A stretch of 6,381 bases of DNA from an uncultured Synergistales bacterium (GTDB lineage Bacteria; Synergistota; Synergistia; Synergistales; Aminobacteriaceae), in the NCBI GenBank assembly GCA_937957815.1, contig CALFXN010000338.1, positions 1 to 6,381 of the forward strand, written 5' to 3'. The position numbers were made by a program, and so were the translations under genes. The notes beneath the pieces were generated by a model that saw only the letters and a program-made list of their open reading frames with translations, searched no databases and was not told the DNA's origin. Shown here piece after piece: positions 1 to 4,556 of the stretch (positions within the stretch are counted from its first letter, which is position 1; the number at the start of each line of letters is the position of its first letter).

Positions 1-44
1 CACCGAGATCTACACTCTTTCCCTACACGACGCTCTTCCGATCT
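1..44 (+). other. Illumina TruSeq Universal (P5) adapter remnant
   Basis: Positions 1-44 match base for base the last 44 nucleotides of the 58-nt Illumina TruSeq Universal adapter, ending in the diagnostic CGCTCTTCCGATCT. The match to the adapter is from memory but exact over the whole length. It is synthetic library sequence that stayed on the end of an assembled read or contig. Genomic sequence starts at position 45, so nothing left of that should be used for annotation, and the neighbouring open frame has lost its true 5' part. Confidence 0.97.
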
Positions 45-45
45 C

Positions 46-237
46 GTCGTCGAAGTCTCGTTCCACCATCTCATCGGCCAGAACGGACAGGTTCGCTACC
101 ATACGCAGACGATGGACATCGGCCTCTTCTCGGAGGAGGAATACGTCTCGTTCTTCCGCTCCGCGGGCCTATCGCTCGTCGAGCGATACACGGAGCCGGA
201 CATCGCGATGGGAGCCTTCGTCGGACGGAATGGGTAA
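46..237 (+). CDS. C-terminal fragment of a probable class I SAM-dependent methyltransferase (5' truncated)
   Basis: An open frame runs from the adapter junction to TAA at 235-237 and gives 63 residues with no start of its own. The segment MDIGLFSEEEYVSFFRSAGL, followed by a short strand and a final AMGAFVGRNG, resembles the last part of many class I SAM-dependent methyltransferases, where a G-L-F-(T/S)-x-E-E-Y helix is followed by a GxxVGR end. The SAM-binding core is not in the window, so family and substrate stay uncertain. Codon use (C/G at third positions) fits the other genes. It converges on metI and is closed by the hairpin directly behind its stop. The truncation is due to the contig end and adapter, not to a biological pseudogene as far as can be seen. 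Confidence 0.6.
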   Translation, partial: VVEVSFHHLIGQNGQVRYHTQTMDIGLFSEEEYVSFFRSAGLSLVERYTEPDIAMGAFVGRNG

Positions 238-240
238 AGG

Positions 241-285
241 AACGTCCCCGTCGCACCTGTTCAGGTACGGCGGGGACGTTTTTTT
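241..285 (+). terminator. Rho-independent terminator of the methyltransferase, in the convergent gap with metI
   Basis: AACGTCCCCG (241-250) pairs perfectly with CGGGGACGTT (271-280). An inner ACCT/AGGT stem (255-258 with 263-266) closes on a small loop. A run of seven T's (279-285) follows on the + strand, starting three bases after the methyltransferase stop. The T-run overlaps the last base of the metI stop codon on the other strand. Read on the minus strand, the tail is only CCTTTACC, so it may also stop metQNI transcription but less well. Confidence 0.9.
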
Positions 286-920
286 CACCGTATCTTCCGC
301 GAGAGGAGCGTTCCGGTCCGCTGGATGAGCTGGACGACGACGATCAGCACAATGATAGAATACACCATGATATCCGTCTGAAATCTGTTGTACCCGTACC
401 GGATCGCGAGATCTCCGAGCCCGCCCCCTCCGAGCGCCGCGGCCATCGCGGAATACCCGACGAGATTGACCGCGACGATGGCGATGTCGAGGATGATCGA
501 CGGCGTCGCCTCGCGGACCATGACGCCGAAAACCACCTGGAGGTCGCGTGCGCCGAACGAACGCGCCGCTTCGATGACGTCCGGATCCACTCCGAGAAGG
601 CTTCCCTCGATGATCCGCGCGACGAACGGCGTCGCGGCGACGGTGAGCGGCACGATTGAGGCGGTGCTTCCGATCGATGTTCCCGCGAGGAAGCGGGTCA
701 GCGGAATGATCGCGATCATCAGGATGACGAATGGAAAGGACCGCAGAAGATTCACGACCAGGTCGAGCGCCGTATGGGCGGCCGCGTTCGGCCGCAGGCC
801 TCCGGGGCGCGTCAGTACCATCGCCACGGCCGTAACGAATCCGAACACGACGGAGAAGAACGTCGACGCCGAGACCATATACAGGGTGTCCGCCAGGGCG
901 GACGCGAGTTCACGCCACAT
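285..920 (-). CDS. metI: Methionine ABC transporter, permease subunit MetI
   Basis: Integral membrane permease of the methionine importer, expected as a dimer that couples to MetN and receives substrate from MetQ. The 211 residues are close to E. coli MetI (217). Hydrophobic segments lie around residues 12-36, 52-74, 86-104, 142-164 and 183-200, the five-helix topology of this small BPD permease family. The EAA coupling loop is clear (IEAARSFGA, 116-124, with downstream MVREATPSI), and GGGGLGDLAIRYGY (164-177) is typical of MetI. The start at 918-920 lies inside the metN end (11-nt overlap). It is preceded by GGGAGG at 930-935 with about 9 nt spacing, which supports translational coupling. 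It is the last gene of metQ-metN-metI. The stop is TGA at 285-287, only a few bases from the convergent terminator. Confidence 0.96.
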   Translation of the reverse strand: MWRELASALADTLYMVSASTFFSVVFGFVTAVAMVLTRPGGLRPNAAAHTALDLVVNLLRSFPFVILMIAIIPLTRFLAGTSIGSTASIVPLTVAATPFVARIIEGSLLGVDPDVIEAARSFGARDLQVVFGVMVREATPSIILDIAIVAVNLVGYSAMAAALGGGGLGDLAIRYGYNRFQTDIMVYSIIVLIVVVQLIQRTGTLLSRKIR

Positions 921-1878
921 CGTCGATCACCTCCCAGAGAAGACGCTTCCCCGAGAGGTAGCCCGCGACGCCTTCGAGATCTTCCGGGCGGACGCTGATG
1001 ATCAGAAACCCGAGGACGGTATCGCGATATCGTTCGAGGCGCCCTCCGACCACGCAGAAATCGATCGCGAGATCGCGGGCCATCCGTGAGACGACGCTCT
1101 CTCCCGCGACCTCGCGCGGAAACGCGACCCTGACGCAGACACCCTCCTCCGGAGAGGCATAATCGTCTCGGACGAATCGCTTCATCTCCGGAGACGGCGA
1201 GAGAAAGACGTCCTCCGTACGCCCGCAGCCGCACACCCGCCCCCGGTCGAGCAGCAGAACCCTGTCGCAGATCCTCTTGACCGCCTCCATCTGATGCGTT
1301 ACGAGGAGGATCGTCACTCCGAGGTTCCTATTGATGTCTCCGAGGAGCCCGAGGATCGATTCCGTCGTCGCGGGGTCGAGCGCGGAGGTCGGCTCGTCGC
1401 AGAGAAGAATTCCCGGGGAAAGGGCAAGCGCGCGCGCGATGCCGACGCGTTGTTTCTCCCCGCCGCTCAGATTGCGGATCCGTCCGGCCCGTTTCGACGA
1501 AAGGCCGACGATGTCGAGAAGTTCCTCAACCCGCCGCTCCGCCGCGTCGCGCGGAACCTTCCAGACGTCGAGCGGCCACGCGACGTTCTCCGCAACATTC
1601 TTCCGCTCCATGAGGCCGAAGTTCTGGAACACCATTCCCATGCCGCGCCGGAGGTCGCGCAGTTCCTCCTCCCCGAGCCCCGCAACCTCGCGCCCCATGA
1701 CGCGGATCGTTCCACTCCCGTACCGTTCGAGACCGTTGAGACACCGGAGCAGCGTCGATTTTCCCGCGCCTGAATGCCCGACGATCCCGAAGATTTCCCC
1801 CCGCGCGACGGAAAACGAGACGTCGCGCAGGGCGTTCAGATTCCCGAAATTCCGGCACACGTGTTCGACGGAAATCAT
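910..1878 (-). CDS. metN: Methionine ABC transporter, ATP-binding subunit MetN with C-terminal NIL domain
   Basis: Cytoplasmic ATPase that powers methionine import. In the 322-residue product the motifs are all intact: Walker A GHSGAGKST (34-42), Q-loop Gln85, signature LSGGEKQR (137-144), Walker B ILLCDE (157-162), D-loop SALD (165-168) and H-loop His195. Residues about 245-320 form the NIL-type ligand-binding domain. In E. coli MetN this domain binds methionine and slows transport when the internal pool is high, so the same feedback is likely here. E. coli MetN is 343 residues, so this one is slightly short but complete. The start at 1878 is fixed by GGAGGG (1883-1888) four bases upstream. 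The gap to metQ is 20 nt, and the 3' end overlaps metI by 11 nt, so the three genes are one transcript. Confidence 0.97.
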   Translation of the reverse strand: MISVEHVCRNFGNLNALRDVSFSVARGEIFGIVGHSGAGKSTLLRCLNGLERYGSGTIRVMGREVAGLGEEELRDLRRGMGMVFQNFGLMERKNVAENVAWPLDVWKVPRDAAERRVEELLDIVGLSSKRAGRIRNLSGGEKQRVGIARALALSPGILLCDEPTSALDPATTESILGLLGDINRNLGVTILLVTHQMEAVKRICDRVLLLDRGRVCGCGRTEDVFLSPSPEMKRFVRDDYASPEEGVCVRVAFPREVAGESVVSRMARDLAIDFCVVGGRLERYRDTVLGFLIISVRPEDLEGVAGYLSGKRLLWEVIDDVA

Positions 1879-1898
1879 CCGTCCCTCCGAATCCGCCG

Positions 1899-2678
1899 CT
1901 AGAATGCGGCGACGATTCCCTTCGGAACGAGTTCCGTTTCGATAAAGCGCTTCACTTCCGGAGAGGTGAAGGCCCCGACGAGCGCCCGGACCGCCGCGGA
2001 ATCCCTGTCTCCGGCGCGGACGGCCAGGACGTTGGCATACGGGGAGTCCGGATCTTCGATCACGATCGCGTCCCTCGACGGAAGGAGCCCCGCTTCGACC
2101 GCGAAGTTCGTGTTGATCACGGACGCCGCCGTGTCGTCGAGACTTCTCGGGAGCTGCGGCGCGTCAAGCTCGACGATTCTGAGCGACTTCGGATTCTCCG
2201 TGACGTCCCGGACCGTCACGAGGTCGCCCGCTTTCACCCTGACGAGTCCGTTCTTCTCGAGAAGGCGCAGGGCGCGGGCGCCGTTCGTCGGATCGTTGGG
2301 GATCGCGACCGTATCTCCGGGTTTCAATCCTTCGAGGTTCCGAATCTTTTTCGAGTACATTCCGAGAGGTTCGATGTGGACCTTCGCGACCCACGTCAGG
2401 TCGAACTTCTTTTCCCTGACGGTATTCTCGAGATACGGCACGTGCTGAAAGAAGTTCGCGTCGAGACTCTTTTCCGAGAGCGCGACGTTCGGCGTCACGT
2501 AGTCCGTGAACTCCCGGATTTCGAGCGTATAGCCGTCCTTCGCGAGAACGTCCTTCGCGACGCGCGCGATCGCCCCGTGCGGGAACGGACTGACCCCGAT
2601 GACGATCCGGCCTGCGGCGGCAGGAGCACAAGAAGCTGCGGCGAGGATGAACGCAAGAGCGAGAATCGTTCGTTTCAT
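1899..2678 (-). CDS. metQ: Methionine-binding protein MetQ (NlpA family), probable lipoprotein
   Basis: Extracytoplasmic substrate-binding subunit that hands methionine to MetNI. The chosen 259-residue form begins MKRTILALAF and carries a signal peptide with a possible lipobox (AASC, Cys17). The -3 Ala is weaker than the usual Leu, so simple secretion is an alternative. NlpA-family signatures are present in order: DANFFQHVPYLE (73-84), HIEPLGMYS (101-109), IPNDPTNGARALRLLEKNGL (126-145) and VINTNFAVEAGL (188-199). E. coli MetQ is 271 residues. The start at 2678 has AGGAGGA at 2688-2694 with 9 nt spacing. An in-frame ATG at 2687 would touch the SD and is unlikely. The open frame extends upstream to 2879, but that stretch runs through the leader and would bury the signal peptide. 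First gene of metQNI, behind a long leader with an apparent attenuator. E. coli has the order N-I-Q. Confidence 0.95.
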   Translation of the reverse strand: MKRTILALAFILAAASCAPAAAGRIVIGVSPFPHGAIARVAKDVLAKDGYTLEIREFTDYVTPNVALSEKSLDANFFQHVPYLENTVREKKFDLTWVAKVHIEPLGMYSKKIRNLEGLKPGDTVAIPNDPTNGARALRLLEKNGLVRVKAGDLVTVRDVTENPKSLRIVELDAPQLPRSLDDTAASVINTNFAVEAGLLPSRDAIVIEDPDSPYANVLAVRAGDRDSAAVRALVGAFTSPEVKRFIETELVPKGIVAAF

Positions 2679-2687
2679 GAGAATCAT

Positions 2688-2694
2688 TCCTCCT
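2688..2694 (-). promoter_or_regulatory. Ribosome binding site that fixes the metQ start
   Basis: AGGAGGA on the minus strand lies 9 nt before the ATG at 2678-2676 and 0 nt before the ATG at 2687-2685. Only the former has workable spacing, and it opens directly with the signal peptide. Confidence 0.85.
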
Positions 2695-2827
2695 TCTGAT
2701 GTTTGCCCGGCACGAAGACACCGCGACGGCGTTTCGTCTCTTCCGGGACCTTCATTAGTTTTTCGCGGCGCGCGCATATCGCACATGTCGTCGTCCACCG
2801 GTCCACCACCTCCTTTCGTACGCGCAC
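2695..2827 (-). promoter_or_regulatory. Distal metQ leader between attenuator and metQ, with a second strong SD
   Basis: About 130 nt lie between the T-run of the attenuator and the metQ SD. At 2809-2816 there is AAAGGAGG, a near-perfect SD. Its possible starts are poor. GTGs at 2809 and 2806 are too close; these open a frame that would end at TGA 2684-2686, overlapping the ATG at 2687. A GTG at 2798 (10 nt spacing) is in frame with metQ and would add 40 residues ahead of the signal peptide. Met and Cys codons recur early in this stretch (ATGTGCGATATG at 2775-2786). It could be a second short leader ORF, a remnant, or merely a purine-rich stretch. I do not call a gene. Confidence 0.35.
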
Positions 2828-2865
2828 AAAAAAAGCCGGGAATCCCTTTCTGCGGGATCCCCGGC
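2828..2865 (-). terminator. Leader (attenuator) terminator upstream of metQ
   Basis: On the minus strand GCCGGGGATCCC (2865-2854) pairs with GGGATTCCCGGC (2846-2835): 12 pairs, one of them G-U, with a 7-nt loop, followed by seven T's (2834-2828). This is a strong intrinsic terminator. It sits some 150 nt before the metQ start and inside the leader, with no gene ending nearby except the 28-codon leader ORF. That position is what one expects of a transcription attenuator, not of a gene-end terminator. Nothing T-rich follows it on the + strand. Confidence 0.93.
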
Positions 2866-2916
2866 CCTGAGAGACGCACGCGGCGACTAGGCGCCGATCG
2901 CTCCAGGGGAGGATCC
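2855..2916 (-). promoter_or_regulatory. Candidate antiterminator competing with the metQ leader terminator
   Basis: On the minus strand 2916-2901 can pair with 2873-2855: 16 pairs (one G-U), with a bulged T at 2870 and bulged CC at 2864-2863. It encloses a 5-bp hairpin (2896-2892 with 2885-2881) whose loop holds the stop codon of the leader ORF. This helix uses 2862-2855 and 2867-2865, so it takes up most of the 5' arm of the terminator and the two folds exclude each other. The left strand can also fold on itself (2915-2908 with 2904-2901 and 2899-2896, bulged C2900), a possible protector hairpin. Pairings were checked base by base by hand. No energies were computed. Confidence 0.72.
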
Positions 2917-2973
2917 GCACCGCATGCACATCAACATGGACGAAAAAAGACATTTTTCCGATCTATTCGACAT
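2887..2973 (-). CDS. Putative Met/Cys-rich leader peptide (28 aa) of the metQNI attenuator
   Basis: A short ORF runs from ATG 2973-2971 to TAG 2889-2887. AAGGAGG (2984-2990) lies 10 nt upstream of the ATG. The peptide has Met at 1, 13, 15 and 17 and Cys at 8, 16 and 19. Its core SSMLMCMRCG places three Met and one Cys codon within five codons, far above chance for rare codons. The stop falls in the loop enclosed by the antiterminator, and the terminator begins 22 nt after it. By analogy with trp and his leaders, a ribosome waiting at codons 13-15 for charged Met-tRNA would leave 2916-2901 free to form the antiterminator. A ribosome reaching the stop would break that helix and allow termination. 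Sensing of Cys instead, or of both, is possible. The peptide itself probably has no other function. Confidence 0.7.
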   Translation of the reverse strand: MSNRSEKCLFSSMLMCMRCGSSPGAIGA

Positions 2974-3009
2974 AGAGGCGAATCCTCCTTTCTTTCAGAA
3001 AAATACATT

Positions 3010-3039
3010 ATTTTATAAACAGCGCATGGTATGATTGAA
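3010..3039 (-). promoter_or_regulatory. Probable sigma70-type promoter of the metQ leader
   Basis: An AT-rich island in otherwise GC-rich DNA. A -10-like TATAAA (3017-3012) or the overlapping TAAAAT (3015-3010) lies 16 or 18 nt after TTCAAT (3039-3034), a weak -35. Transcription would begin near 3003-3005, 30 nt before the leader ORF. It is the only promoter-like stretch between the aminotransferase and metQ. The -35 is poor (3 of 6 to TTGACA), in keeping with an assisted or regulated promoter. Confidence 0.6.
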
Positions 3040-3051
3040 TGGTACTGCGCT
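3021..3051 (-). promoter_or_regulatory. Inverted and direct repeats over the metQ -35 region (candidate operator)
   Basis: On the minus strand AGCGCA (3051-3046) and TGCGCT (3026-3021) are perfect inverted repeats 19 nt apart. Between and partly within them TACCAT occurs twice (3044-3039 and 3031-3026), with starts 13 nt apart. The element covers the weak -35 and ends just before the -10. Such symmetry suits a dimeric regulator, but no known operator is recognised. It could instead act as a poor terminator for the gene upstream. Confidence 0.35.
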
Positions 3052-3056
3052 CCTAG

Positions 3057-3173
3057 TCACCTGTCAAGCGAAAAGCCGTCGTTCTCCGGAATCTTCTGGT
3101 CCCACGAAGGATTCACTGTCCGGCGCCCGAAGGCGACGAGATACAACCCGGCGAAATCCGTGCTCTCGAACAT
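3057..3173 (-). CDS. Possible small protein (38 aa), unknown function
   Basis: An ORF from ATG 3173-3171 to TGA 3059-3057 starts 14 nt after the aminotransferase stop. AAAGGCGG (3181-3188), one mismatch from a full SD, lies 7 nt before the ATG. The product starts MFESTDFAGLYLVAF and ends NDGFSLDR; it is mildly acidic, balanced in composition, and lacks a signal peptide, a membrane helix or Cys pairs. Third codon positions are rich in G and C, as in true genes of this window and unlike the Arg-rich shadow frames. It would be co-transcribed with the aminotransferase. I recognise no family. Chance is still possible for an ORF this short. Confidence 0.4.
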   Translation of the reverse strand: MFESTDFAGLYLVAFGRRTVNPSWDQKIPENDGFSLDR

Positions 3174-3187
3174 CGCGCAGCCGCCTT

Positions 3188-4411
3188 TCAGCGAAGCAAC
3201 GCAGCCGCGGAGCGACCGAAGGCGCCCGTGAAGGCGTCGAGATCGTCCGTTTCCGTAACGAACGGCGGAAAGAGCCTGAGCGTCGAGGTCGGAACGTGGA
3301 AGTCCTGAATGAATCCCGCGTCGAGAAGCGCGCGGGACAGCTCTGGCCCCCGGTCGGCGTACTGCGGCGCGAGCTCGGCGCCGACCATCGCGCCGCGGCC
3401 CCGAACGTCGCGGATCGCCGGAAACTCGCGGGCGAGTTTCCGGAGTCCTCCGAGTAGTCGCTCCCCGACGACCCGCGCGCGTTCGACGAACCCTCCCCTG
3501 CTGAGGATACCGATCACCGTCGAAGCGATCCGTCCCGAAAACGGATCGTTCTGGTGCGACTGGACGTGTCGGCCGAGGACATCCGCGCTTCTGCGCTCGA
3601 CGTCTTCCGTCGTGACGACGGCCGCGACCGGAAGTCCTCCCCCGAGGATCTTGCCCAGAACGAGGATGTCGGGCGTGATATCGTCGTGCTCGAAGCCGAA
3701 CCATTTTCCGGTCCGCCCCATTCCGGTCGTGACCTCTTCGGCTATCAGCAGCGCGCCGCAGGAATCGGCGAACTTCCGGAGCCGTTTGCCGTATCCGACG
3801 GGCGGGACCAGGATCCCTCCGCCGATGACGGGTTCGTAGAGGACTGCGGAAATTCGGCCGCCGGCCGCTTCGAGTTGGTCCGAGAACGGGTCGAGGCACG
3901 GGCATGTTCCCCTGCACGTCTCGCGCTTCGGACAGCGCGCGCAGTGCGGCGTAGGCAGGCGCAGGGTCGATTCGCTTCCGGGCAGCCAGGTGGCGTTCCT
4001 GCCCGCCTCGGAAAGCGAGTACGCATACGAGGTCGCTCCGTAGTACCCGCCGCCGACCACGGCCGAGGGAGCTCCTCCGCTCGCCGCGCAGGCGATCTTG
4101 AGCGCGAGTTCGACCGATTCGCTCCCGGTATTCGTCAGAACGACGCGGTCGAGCTTCGGAGGCACGATCTCCCGCAGTGCGTCCAGCGCGTCGTCGACCT
4201 CCCGCGTTCCGAACGGCGTCCCGCTGTGAACGAGTTTTCCCGCCTGATCGCGGATCGCTTCCACCAACTCCGGGCATCCATACCCGAGAACGTTGCACCA
4301 CGTTCCCGAAAGGAGATCCACGTAGGATCTCCCGCGATCATCCCAGACCCTCGTCCCCTCGCCCCTCACGAGCGTCACTCCGGACACCGGACTCGTCCGC
4401 CACAATCGCAT
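3188..4411 (-). CDS. Class III PLP-dependent aminotransferase with Cys-rich insert
   Basis: Cytoplasmic fold-type I PLP enzyme of 407 residues, normal for class III. It should move an amino group from an omega-amino, ornithine-like or alpha-amino donor to a keto acid; the substrate cannot be told. Visible landmarks: NTGSES phosphate-site loop (94-99), GGYYGAT (121-127, where many members have Y-H-G), LYEPVIGGGILVPP (191-204), EEVTTGMGRTGKWFGFEHDD (225-244), PLP lysine Lys254 in LGKILGGGLP, and DVRGRGAMVGAEL (335-347). Two oddities: Glu225 stands where most members have the Asp that contacts the PLP ring nitrogen, and residues 157-172 hold five Cys (C-x2-C-x5-C-x3-C-x-C). GABA-aminotransferase-like enzymes can carry a Cys-pair Fe-S site near this place. 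The start at 4411 has AAGGAGG (4421-4427) 9 nt upstream. It stands alone or with the 38-aa ORF between the hydrogenase unit and metQNI. Confidence 0.88.
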   Translation of the reverse strand: MRLWRTSPVSGVTLVRGEGTRVWDDRGRSYVDLLSGTWCNVLGYGCPELVEAIRDQAGKLVHSGTPFGTREVDDALDALREIVPPKLDRVVLTNTGSESVELALKIACAASGGAPSAVVGGGYYGATSYAYSLSEAGRNATWLPGSESTLRLPTPHCARCPKRETCRGTCPCLDPFSDQLEAAGGRISAVLYEPVIGGGILVPPVGYGKRLRKFADSCGALLIAEEVTTGMGRTGKWFGFEHDDITPDILVLGKILGGGLPVAAVVTTEDVERRSADVLGRHVQSHQNDPFSGRIASTVIGILSRGGFVERARVVGERLLGGLRKLAREFPAIRDVRGRGAMVGAELAPQYADRGPELSRALLDAGFIQDFHVPTSTLRLFPPFVTETDDLDAFTGAFGRSAAALLR

Positions 4412-4429
4412 GAAGTGATTCCTCCTTCC

Positions 4430-4465
4430 GTCGCCCCGTTCGGGAACGTCCCCGGGCGAGGCGAC
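4430..4465 (-). promoter_or_regulatory. Hairpin directly before the aminotransferase SD
   Basis: Minus-strand GTCGCC (4465-4460) can pair with GGCGAC (4435-4430), or, shifted, TCGCCC with GGGCGA. Inside is CGGG/CCCG around a 6-nt loop. Its end lies two bases from the AAGGAGG, so folding could lower ribosome access or guard the 5' end. On the + strand it is followed by TTTTC, but no + gene ends there. A role is not shown. Confidence 0.35.
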
Positions 4466-4480
4466 TTTTCATCTCCGGGA

Positions 4481-4526
4481 AAAGCATAGCCCCGAACCGG
4501 ATGGATATCTCCATCCGGTTCGGGGC
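4481..4526 (-). terminator. Probable terminator of the hydrogenase unit (17-bp perfect hairpin)
   Basis: GCCCCGAACCGGATGGA (4489-4505) and its exact reverse complement (4510-4526) surround a 4-nt loop, giving 17 uninterrupted pairs 30 nt after the protease stop. On the minus strand it is followed by TATGCTTTTC, a broken T-rich tail. On the + strand the tail is not T-rich. So it most likely ends hydrogenase transcription ahead of the aminotransferase. The imperfect tail also leaves room for a 3'-end stabilising role. Confidence 0.68.
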
Positions 4527-4556
4527 ATATTCATGCGACCAGTGCGCCGATTTCCG

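Noticed and set aside
71..256. 61-residue minus-strand ORF at the left edge
   Set aside because: Very Arg/Pro-rich, antisense to the methyltransferase end and running through its terminator.
388..1089. Long + strand ORFs opposite metI and metN (also 1294-1945, 1966-2448, 3554-4489, 4533-5234, 5771-6331)
   Set aside because: Antisense open frames typical of GC-rich DNA. They are rich in Arg, Ser and Pro, show no motifs, and lie opposite well-recognised genes.
1899..2879. Long 326-residue version of MetQ starting at 2879
   Set aside because: It would start right beside the attenuator terminator, translate through it, and put 67 residues ahead of a clear signal peptide. The SD at 2688-2694 fits the start at 2678.
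2679..3005. SAM-I (S-box) riboswitch or Met T-box in the metQ leader
   Set aside because: The usual conserved blocks of the S-box are not seen. The T-box motif is only vaguely echoed by GGTGGTGGACCGG at about 2798-2810, which lies after the terminator and not before it, as a T-box would need.
3057..4301. 414-residue minus-strand ORF
   Set aside because: Arg-rich shadow frame of the aminotransferase. Only its last 38 codons, beyond the aminotransferase stop, are considered as a separate small ORF.
4444..4454. 11-nt identity (GAACGTCCCCG) between 240-250 and 4444-4454
   Set aside because: Expected by chance at this length in GC-rich DNA; one copy is a terminator arm, the other part of an unrelated hairpin.
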